Below are positions 1 through 4,577 of a stretch of 5,051 bases of DNA, one piece after another. Numbering within the stretch: position 1 is the first letter of the stretch; every line of letters starts with the position of its first letter. A program made the translations under genes and the position numbers. This DNA is from Flemingiibacterium sp045635785 (GTDB lineage Bacteria > Bacillota > Clostridia > Oscillospirales > CAG-272): NCBI GenBank assembly GCA_045635785.1, contig JAZTWJ010000053.1, forward strand, positions 1-5,051, given 5' to 3'. The notes beneath the pieces were generated by a model, which was given only the letters and a program-made list of their open reading frames with translations, was not told the origin of the DNA and did not search any database.

Positions 1-754
1 TGTTGACCTTCTTCATGTACTCTTCCACGATAGCGGGAAGCTTGTTATAGTACTCGTTACAAGCCTCTCTGTGCTGGAAGAAGATGTCGCCGTTTTCTGC
101 GGAACCGCGAAGTACGGGATGCTCGGGGTTGAGCGAGCGTGCGCGGAACTCGGCAATAGCGTCCTTATCTACCATACCTGCAAGGGTATCATAGTCCCAA
201 ACCTCGATCTTCTGGATCTCGTGGGAGGTTCTGAAACCGTCGAAGAAGTTAAGTACCGGAACACGTCCCTTGATGGTTGCAAGGTGAGCAACAGCAGCCA
301 GATCCATAACTTCCTGAGGATTGGACTCTGCCATCATTGCGAAACCGGTCTGACGGCAAGCATATACGTCGGAGTGGTCTCCGAAAATGTTCAGCGCATG
401 GGATGCTACGCAACGTGCGGAAACATGGATAACGCAGGGGAGAAGCTCGCCGGCGATTTTATACATGTTCGGGATCATCAGAAGCAGACCCTGGGAAGCG
501 GTGTAGGTGGTGGTCAACGCACCTGCTGCGAGGGAGCCGTGAACGGTACCTGCGGCACCTGCCTCGGACTGCATTTCGACAACCTTGACGGTATCACCCA
601 TAATGTTCTTCAGACCGGTTGCGGACCAGGTGTCCGTAACGTCAGCCATAACAGACGAAGGAGTAATAGGATAAATACCTGCTACTTCGGTAAACGCATA
701 CGACGCGTGAGCGGCGGCTGTGTTACCGTCCATGGAGATTTTCTTTCTTGCCAT
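1..754 (-). CDS. nifJ: Pyruvate:ferredoxin (flavodoxin) oxidoreductase, N-terminal part (partial)
   Basis: This is the first 251 codons of a PFOR, which oxidatively decarboxylates pyruvate to acetyl-CoA and CO2 in the cytoplasm using thiamine diphosphate and passes electrons to ferredoxin or flavodoxin. The full enzyme is usually about 1,170-1,200 residues, so most of the gene lies beyond the left edge. The visible part is domain I plus the linker to domain II. It reads MARKKISMDGNTAAAHASYA at the start, then YPITPSS (28-34), SEAGAAG (63-69), GDHSDVYACRQTG (from 125), NFFDGFRTSHEIQKIE, and HPVLRGSAENGDIFFQHREA near the linker. Thr31, Glu64 and Arg114 fall exactly where the Desulfovibrio africanus enzyme has its pyruvate- and cofactor-contacting residues, which supports the start at 754. 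AGGAGG at 765-770 lies 10 nt upstream. No frameshift is seen. It has its own promoter at 849-877. A related 2-oxoacid:ferredoxin oxidoreductase is possible, but the motifs favour PFOR. Confidence 0.96.
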   Translation of the reverse strand, partial: MARKKISMDGNTAAAHASYAFTEVAGIYPITPSSVMADVTDTWSATGLKNIMGDTVKVVEMQSEAGAAGTVHGSLAAGALTTTYTASQGLLLMIPNMYKIAGELLPCVIHVSARCVASHALNIFGDHSDVYACRQTGFAMMAESNPQEVMDLAAVAHLATIKGRVPVLNFFDGFRTSHEIQKIEVWDYDTLAGMVDKDAIAEFRARSLNPEHPVLRGSAENGDIFFQHREACNEYYNKLPAIVEEYMKKVN

Positions 755-811
755 GTTTGGATTTCCTCCTAATATGATAAAAATTTTTGACATCATTATT
801 CGCGGCAAAAG

Positions 812-832
812 GGCGCACAAAAAGAACGCGCC
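812..832 (-). promoter_or_regulatory. GC-rich stem-loop in the PFOR mRNA leader
   Basis: On the minus strand, GGCGCG (832-827) can pair with TGCGCC (817-812), giving five G-C pairs and one G-U around a 9-nt U-rich loop. A short CTTTTG tract follows. It begins about 10 nt after the predicted transcript start in an otherwise AT-rich leader. It could stabilise the mRNA 5' end or act as a weak attenuator; the U-tract is too short to call it a terminator. No known riboswitch fold is recognised. Confidence 0.35.
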
Positions 833-848
833 AAAATGCCACAATAAT

Positions 849-877
849 ATAATACCACTTTTCTTTCAAAATGTAAA
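849..877 (-). promoter_or_regulatory. Sigma-A-type promoter for the PFOR gene
   Basis: Read on the minus strand, TTTACA (872-877) is the -35 and TATTAT (849-854) is the -10, separated by exactly 17 nt. Each differs from consensus at one base. The expected transcript start is near 842, which gives a leader of about 88 nt before the start codon at 754. It lies in a spacer of about 250 bp, so PFOR is probably transcribed independently of the upstream ribbon-helix-helix gene. No transcript data are available here. Confidence 0.65.
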
Positions 878-890
878 GGTGCATTTTGAA
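865..890. repeat. Perfect 9-bp inverted repeat over the PFOR -35 region
   Basis: TTCAAAATG (865-873) and CATTTTGAA (882-890) are perfect inverted arms separated by 8 nt. The -35 hexamer of the PFOR promoter (872-877) lies across the inner edge of one arm and the loop. The position suits an operator for a dimeric repressor. The arms do not match the Rex (TTGTGAA-N4-TTCACAA) or CcpA (cre) consensus, so no regulator is assigned. Confidence 0.45.
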
Positions 891-1007
891 TAAAAGTTGT
901 AAAAATTATAATAACTTTTGCAAATGGTTGATAATATAACAGGCAAAGTCTGCGTTTTTTACCTTTTACAATTCTTGTCGGCAGAAAATCGGGACACCGC
1001 AACGGCA

Positions 1008-1232
1008 TTATTTTTCCTGCTCGGATTCAATGACCTTTCCCAGCTCTTCGCGGATTTCCTTTAACTTTGCCGCGTCGATCTTCCCCTTGGTTTTTTCAAA
1101 ATACGCCACGCTGTTGCGCGCCAAAAGCAAAAACTGATTGTTTAAGCTGCGCCCCTCGCTTTTTGCCACATAATACAGCTTTTCAAGCAGATCGTCCGCC
1201 ATGCGTACATAGATGTTTTTTCCGTTTTTCAT
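1008..1232 (-). CDS. Arc-like ribbon-helix-helix DNA-binding protein
   Basis: This is a small 74-residue protein with a ribbon-helix-helix plan: a short strand (KNIYVRM, 5-11), helix A (about 12-26), the turn GRSLNN (27-32), helix B (about 30-47), and a charged tail that is probably helical (50-74). By eye it aligns with phage P22 Arc: the strand residues N6, Y8 and R10 take the places of Arc Q9, N11 and R13, which touch DNA, and GRSLN matches Arc GRSVN. Such proteins dimerise, insert the paired strand into the major groove and usually repress transcription. The start is set by AAGGAGG (1241-1247) 8 nt upstream. No toxin gene is recognised beside it, so an autoregulator or local regulator is more likely than an antitoxin. 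It is divergent from comM, with a 177-nt gap to the preferred comM start. The biological target is unknown. Confidence 0.85.
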   Translation of the reverse strand: MKNGKNIYVRMADDLLEKLYYVAKSEGRSLNNQFLLLARNSVAYFEKTKGKIDAAKLKEIREELGKVIESEQEK

Positions 1233-1294
1233 AGGTTCGCCCTCCTTATGCGGTCGAATTTTTTTGCATTTACTAATATTATCGGATAAAATTT

Positions 1295-1323
1295 CTAATA
1301 GGATATTGAAAATCTGTATCCAA
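1295..1323 (-). promoter_or_regulatory. Possible weak promoter for the ribbon-helix-helix gene
   Basis: On the minus strand, TTGGAT (1318-1323) and TATTAG (1295-1300) are 17 nt apart and would start a transcript near 1288. They match consensus at only three and four bases, so the call rests mainly on spacing and location. The elements interleave with those of the divergent comM promoter, so simultaneous occupancy by two polymerases would be impossible. Confidence 0.3.
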
Positions 1324-1334
1324 TGTGTTAAAAT
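1306..1334 (+). promoter_or_regulatory. Sigma-A-type promoter for comM
   Basis: TTGAAA (1306-1311) and TAAAAT (1329-1334) have a 17-nt spacer, and TG at 1326-1327 forms an extended -10. The predicted transcript start is about 1341, the first base of the upstream in-frame ATG. That ATG would therefore have no leader, which supports translation starting at 1410 instead. Confidence 0.65.
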
Positions 1335-1345
1335 TAGGATATGAG

Positions 1346-1365
1346 TTTCGCACGGCGATGCGAAA
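1346..1365 (+). promoter_or_regulatory. Stem-loop in the comM mRNA leader
   Basis: TTTCGCA (1346-1352) and TGCGAAA (1359-1365) form a perfect 7-bp stem with a 6-nt loop, starting about 5 nt after the predicted transcript start. No U-tract follows, so it is not a terminator. It may protect the 5' end or modulate expression. It falls inside the reading frame upstream of the preferred comM start. Confidence 0.4.
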
Positions 1366-1396
1366 TCGTTTCTGAAATTACATTGAATTACAATGG

Positions 1397-1403
1397 AAGA
1401 AGG
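1397..1403 (+). promoter_or_regulatory. Ribosome binding site deciding the comM start
   Basis: AAGAAGG at 1397-1403 is a near-consensus Shine-Dalgarno sequence 6 nt before the ATG at 1410. The alternative ATG at 1341 has only AGGA two bases upstream, too close to work well. Confidence 0.65.
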
Positions 1404-1409
1404 TTGAGA

Positions 1410-2966
1410 ATGCTATCAATCGTTTACTCTGCCGGACTTTCGGGGATCGACGGATTCCCCGTGACGGTGGAATGCCATTCACAGGACAAGATCCCTCAAT
1501 TTGAAATCATCGGCTTGCCTGATGCGGCGGTGAAGGAATCGAAGGATCGCATCGTTTCGGCAATGGAAAACAGCGGATATGATTTTCCCGAAACGGCGCT
1601 GACCGTCAATTTGGCACCCGCCGACCGCAAAAAAGAAGGCTCCTCCTACGATCTCGCCATGCTGGTAGCGATCATGAAGGCTGTCCGCATGCTTGCCGAC
1701 GAGGTGGATCTGTCAAGGAGCTGTTTTATCGGCGAGCTTTCGCTGTCGGGCGAGGTGCGCGCGGTCAAGGGCGTGCTATGTATGGTGCTGGCGGCAAAGC
1801 ATGCGGGCATGTCGGAGATCTTTGTGCCCGAATCCAATGCGGGCGAGGCTTCGGTGGTGGAGGGCGTCCATATTTTCGGCGTAAAGTGTGTGGCGGATCT
1901 CATGGCTCATCTGGTAAAAAAGGCAACGATGTCGCCCATTTGCTTTGACCGTTCGCTGTTTGCGGCAAAGGTGGCGCATACATATTTTGATTTTTCCGAT
2001 GTCAAGGGACAGGAAAAGGTCAAGCGCGCCATGGAGATTGCCGCCGCCGGCGGACACAACGTGCTGATGATCGGCCCTCCCGGCACGGGAAAAAGCATGC
2101 TTGCAAAGCGGCTTCCCACCATTTTGCCCGAGCTTTCTTTCGAGGAAGCCATCGAAACGACAAAGATCCATTCCATTGTCGGGCTGCTTGGCGAAGGCTC
2201 CTCCATCGTGACAGAACGCCCCTTCCGATCACCGCATCACACCATGTCTGCGCCCAGCCTTGTGGGCGGAGGCGCTAATCCTCAGCCCGGCGAAATTTCG
2301 CTGGCGCACAATGGCGTGCTGTTCCTCGACGAGCTGCCTGAATTTAACAAAGCGGTGACCGAATCGCTCCGCCAGCCGCTGGAGGATGGTGTTGTGACCA
2401 TCACGCGCACCGGCGGAAAGGTCACCTACCCCTGCTCCTTTATGCTGGTGGCGGCGATGAATCCGTGCAAATGCGGCTATTTTGGGCATCCCACGCACGA
2501 ATGCACCTGCAAAAAGTCAGATATTAAAAAATATATGTCGAAGATCAGCGGTCCGCTGGTTGACCGTATCGACATTCAGGTGGAGGTATCGTCGCTATCC
2601 TATGAGGAGCTGTCGCAGCCCTCGGCGGGCGAAAGCTCCGCCGAGATCCGCCGCCGCGTCAACCGCGCAAGGGAATTTGCCCGTAAACGGTGCGAGGATG
2701 CGGTGCGTGAGAATCCGTCCATGCAGATGATTTACCGCAATGCGGATATGTCCTCTAAGCATCTGACAACCTTCTGCCGTTTGAGCAAAAATGCGGCCGG
2801 ACTTTTACAGCAAGCCTACGAAAAAATGGGACTTTCTGCCCGAGGACACGATCGAATGTTAAGAGTGGCGCGCACCATCGCTGATTTGGACGGCAGCGAA
2901 ATGATCGCGGAAAAGCACGTTGCCGAGGCGATTCAGCTTCGCAATCTCGACCGCAAGTATTTTTAA
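1410..2966 (+). CDS. comM: ComM/YifB-family AAA+ ATPase (Mg-chelatase-like)
   Basis: This is a complete 518-residue protein, close to the usual length of about 505-515. It starts MLSIVYSAGLSGIDGFPVTV, as family members do. The N-terminal ChlI/Lon-like domain has GLPDAAVKES (35-44), NLAPAD (67-72) and GELSLSGEVR (108-117). The AAA+ module has Walker A GPPGTGKS (222-229) and Walker B VLFLDE (303-308). A four-cysteine segment, CKC (353-355) and CTC (365-367), follows the sensor-1 region NP. The C-terminal Mg-chelatase domain ends with SARGHDRMLRVARTIADLDG and AEAIQLRNLDR. In Gram-negative bacteria ComM is a hexameric helicase that promotes branch migration when transformed DNA is integrated; the role in Firmicutes is less clear. 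The frame extends 23 codons upstream to 1341, but those residues are not family-like and would lie at the transcript start. It stands alone, without the dprA neighbour often seen. Confidence 0.95.
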   Translation: MLSIVYSAGLSGIDGFPVTVECHSQDKIPQFEIIGLPDAAVKESKDRIVSAMENSGYDFPETALTVNLAPADRKKEGSSYDLAMLVAIMKAVRMLADEVDLSRSCFIGELSLSGEVRAVKGVLCMVLAAKHAGMSEIFVPESNAGEASVVEGVHIFGVKCVADLMAHLVKKATMSPICFDRSLFAAKVAHTYFDFSDVKGQEKVKRAMEIAAAGGHNVLMIGPPGTGKSMLAKRLPTILPELSFEEAIETTKIHSIVGLLGEGSSIVTERPFRSPHHTMSAPSLVGGGANPQPGEISLAHNGVLFLDELPEFNKAVTESLRQPLEDGVVTITRTGGKVTYPCSFMLVAAMNPCKCGYFGHPTHECTCKKSDIKKYMSKISGPLVDRIDIQVEVSSLSYEELSQPSAGESSAEIRRRVNRAREFARKRCEDAVRENPSMQMIYRNADMSSKHLTTFCRLSKNAAGLLQQAYEKMGLSARGHDRMLRVARTIADLDGSEMIAEKHVAEAIQLRNLDRKYF

Positions 2967-2969
2967 TTC

Positions 2970-3058
2970 CTGTGGAAAAGTCTGTTGATAATTTTTGCCG
3001 AAATCGGATATTTGCCGTCGAATTTGACTGGTAATCTGTGGAAAAGCCTGTGAATAGT
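2970..3058. repeat. Imperfect 23-bp direct repeat
   Basis: Positions 2970-2992 and 3036-3058 match at 19 of 23 bases, offset by 66 bp. Both begin CTGTGGAAAAG and contain two DnaA-like boxes in the same orientation at a 12-bp pitch. A third, half-length copy (CTGTGGAAAA) begins at 3137. Confidence 0.7.
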
Positions 3059-3146
3059 GTGCATAAGTGCGTCAAACGCTACCAAAATTATCCACACTTT
3101 CCACACTTTTGGATGTTGAAAGAGAAAAGGTTTCCCCTGTGGAAAA
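2971..3146. promoter_or_regulatory. Cluster of DnaA-box-like 9-mers
   Basis: Compared with TTATCCACA there is one perfect box, on the plus strand at 3088-3096. Five more differ at one base, all on the minus strand: TTTTCCACA at 2971-2979, 3037-3045 and 3138-3146, TTATCAACA at 2983-2991, and TTATGCACA at 3058-3066 (this last fits the looser TTATNCACA). Two weaker ones, with two mismatches, lie at 3049-3057 (minus) and 3097-3105 (plus). Several are directly adjacent (3049-3066, 3088-3105), which suits cooperative DnaA binding. No dnaA, dnaN or rpmH gene is in view, and both flanking genes point towards the cluster, which is unusual for a main origin. A DnaA titration or replication-control site is plausible; the function is inferred. 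Confidence 0.6.
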
Positions 3147-3248
3147 ATGGAGATTTTACAAAAAACCTTCGAAAAACCAGCTCCGTCCTCGCTGAAAATT
3201 CTCAATCGCAGCATCTTTTTGGTAATACGTTGCTCTGCTGAAAAACAT

Positions 3249-3296
3249 AAAAAACAGGCACTTATGATGCACAAAAAATGTGTGTCATAAGTGCCT
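3249..3296 (-). terminator. Rho-independent terminator of proA
   Basis: On the minus strand, AGGCACTTATGA (3296-3285) pairs perfectly with TCATAAGTGCCT (3267-3256), a 12-bp stem. It is followed by G and six T residues (3254-3249), with five more Ts shortly after. It lies 26 nt after the proA stop codon. On the plus strand the stem is followed only by a short T-run, so it may also stop comM read-through, but less efficiently. Confidence 0.9.
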
Positions 3297-3322
3297 TTGC
3301 ATTGCTTTGGGGTGTTTTGGCA

Positions 3323-4567
3323 TCACCGCACTTGACCGTCGCCGGTGATGAGATATTTTCCTGTGGTAAGCGCATCCAAACCCATGGGACCTCGCGCATG
3401 CAGCTTTTGCGTGGAGATGCCAAGCTCCGCACCGAAGCCGAATTCGCCGCCGTCGGTAAAGCGCGTAGAGGTGTTGACATACACTGCCGCCGCGTCAATT
3501 TCCGTGCGGAAGCGCGCCGCATTTGCCATGTCACGGGTGATGATGGCTTCGCTGTGACCGGTGTTGTAGCGATTGATATGGGCGATGGCTTCGTCAATAC
3601 CTGAAACCACCTTTATCGCTAAAATATAATCGTCGTATTCGGTTGACCAATCGGACTCTGCCGCCGCCTTGCATCCGAGGATGGCACAGGTTTTCTCACA
3701 GCCGCGGATTTCCAATGAATCTCCCACCAAAGCGGCGAATTTCGGCAGAAATTCTGCAGCTTCGTCCTCGTGCACCAGCATGGTTTCGATGGCGTTGCAA
3801 ACGGAAGGACGGGACATTTTCGCGTTGTATGCCACCGTTGTGCCCACGGCATGATCGGCGGAGCGATCGATATACAGATGGCAGTTACCCGCGCCCGTTT
3901 CAATGACAGGAACCGTGGCATTGTCTACCACGGAGCGAATCAGACCGGCGCCGCCGCGGGGAACGAGCAAATCCACAAGGCCGCGCATTTTCATGAGAGC
4001 AGCGGAGCTTTCCCTTGTGGTGTTGTCGATGAGTCCCAGCGCATCGGCGGGGAGGTTGTTATCGGTCAGCGCACGCTTCATGATGGAAACCAGCACACGA
4101 TTGGTGGCGATGGCTTCCTTACCGCCGCGCAGAACACAGGCGTTTCCGGTTTTGATGCAGAGTGCAGCCGCGTCGACAGTGACATTCGGACGTGCTTCGT
4201 AGATGATGGCAACAACGCCGAGCGGTACGCGGATGTGCTCGATCACAAGACCGTTCGGACGCGTGGTACGTGTTCCCGAGCCGATGGGATCCTCTAACAT
4301 GACAAGCTCCGAAAGACTGTCGGCGATGCCGCCGATGCGCTTTTCATCCAGCTTCAGCCGGTCGAGCATCGGACCCGGTACACCGTTTTTATCAGCATTT
4401 GCGAGATCCTCACGGTTTGCGGCGAGGATGGATGCGCTCTCAGCGCGCAGCAGCTCAGCGATACGCGCGAGTACAGCGTTTTTCTGCTTTGTGGATGCAC
4501 CGGCCAGCGCGCCCTTCGACGCGGCAGCTGCCTCACAGAGGGATTTTACATAATTGAAGGTTTCCAT
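3323..4567 (-). CDS. proA: Gamma-glutamyl phosphate reductase (glutamate-5-semialdehyde dehydrogenase)
   Basis: This enzyme carries out the second step of proline synthesis: NADPH-dependent reduction of gamma-glutamyl phosphate to glutamate-5-semialdehyde, in the cytoplasm. The 414 residues match the usual family length and the aldehyde dehydrogenase fold. Visible signatures are PLGVVAIIYEARPNVTVDAA (115-134), LRGGKEA (146-152), LVPRGGAGLI (201-210), ETGAGNCHLYID (223-234), the catalytic cysteine C257 in RPSVCNA, and near the C-terminus STRFTDGGEFGFGAELGIST. The start is set by AAGGAG (4574-4579) 6 nt upstream. The gene follows the cysteine desulfurase gene by only 10 nt and is closed by the hairpin at 3249-3296, so it is probably the last gene of an operon. 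proA normally accompanies proB (glutamate 5-kinase), which is not adjacent on its downstream side; it could lie elsewhere or further upstream. Confidence 0.97.
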   Translation of the reverse strand: METFNYVKSLCEAAAASKGALAGASTKQKNAVLARIAELLRAESASILAANREDLANADKNGVPGPMLDRLKLDEKRIGGIADSLSELVMLEDPIGSGTRTTRPNGLVIEHIRVPLGVVAIIYEARPNVTVDAAALCIKTGNACVLRGGKEAIATNRVLVSIMKRALTDNNLPADALGLIDNTTRESSAALMKMRGLVDLLVPRGGAGLIRSVVDNATVPVIETGAGNCHLYIDRSADHAVGTTVAYNAKMSRPSVCNAIETMLVHEDEAAEFLPKFAALVGDSLEIRGCEKTCAILGCKAAAESDWSTEYDDYILAIKVVSGIDEAIAHINRYNTGHSEAIITRDMANAARFRTEIDAAAVYVNTSTRFTDGGEFGFGAELGISTQKLHARGPMGLDALTTGKYLITGDGQVR

Positions 4568-4577
4568 GGAATTCTCC

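Larger units (their letters stand above)
1284..1342. repeat. GGATA repeat cluster, candidate operator between the divergent genes
   Basis: The 8-mer TAGGATAT occurs twice in direct orientation (1299-1306 and 1335-1342), 36 bp apart. A further GGATA lies at 1284-1288, and an inverted TATCC at 1317-1321. One copy overlaps the comM -35 and the proposed -10 of the divergent promoter; the other covers the predicted comM transcript start. Tandem short sites like these are typical targets of ribbon-helix-helix dimers, and such a protein is encoded next door. That binding is inference. Confidence 0.4.
2967..3322. other. Convergent intergenic region without genes
   Basis: The 356 bp between the 3' ends of comM and proA carry no credible gene; short open frames here lack ribosome binding sites or recognisable protein character. 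The left half (2970-3146) holds a cluster of DnaA-box-like sequences. The stretch 3147-3248 is AT-rich with nothing recognisable. The proA terminator hairpin occupies 3249-3296. No clear terminator follows comM directly, so its transcript may cross the DnaA-box cluster and end at this same hairpin. Confidence 0.7.

Noticed and set aside
71..772. A 233-codon plus-strand frame.
   Set aside because: It is the antisense shadow of the PFOR coding region, whose protein is clearly recognisable on the minus strand.
897..914. A Rex-like site (TTGTAAA followed by a degenerate second half) upstream of the PFOR promoter.
   Set aside because: Only one half-site fits the Rex consensus; the other matches at about four of seven positions in AT-rich DNA, so it is no better than chance.
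796..1008. A 70-codon minus-strand frame whose ATG overlaps the stop of the ribbon-helix-helix gene (TAATG), as in antitoxin-toxin pairs.
   Set aside because: The translation is not like any toxin family I recognise, its composition reflects AT-rich non-coding DNA, and it runs through the PFOR promoter and leader. No dedicated ribosome binding site is seen. A comparison across relatives for codon-like conservation would settle it.
1646..2498. Several minus-strand and frame-shifted open frames within comM.
   Set aside because: They are shadows of the comM coding sequence, which has continuous family motifs in its own frame.
2998..3007. CCGA-AA-TCGG as a terminator for comM.
   Set aside because: A 4-bp stem with a 2-nt loop and no following T-run cannot act as a terminator.
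3038..3241. A 67-codon plus-strand frame across the DnaA-box cluster.
   Set aside because: It starts with GTG without a ribosome binding site, and its sequence has no recognisable protein character. The non-coding explanation fits better.
2963..3274. A 103-codon minus-strand frame in the convergent spacer.
   Set aside because: It would start with TTG inside the proA terminator loop, with no ribosome binding site, and it overlaps the end of comM.
2970..3296. The region as the main chromosomal origin.
   Set aside because: No dnaA, dnaN or rpmH is in view, both flanking genes are transcribed towards it, and no clear AT-rich unwinding element or DnaA-trio was seen. It is retained only as a possible accessory DnaA site.
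3278..4553. Plus-strand open frames across proA.
   Set aside because: They are antisense shadows of proA, without ribosome binding sites or recognisable motifs.
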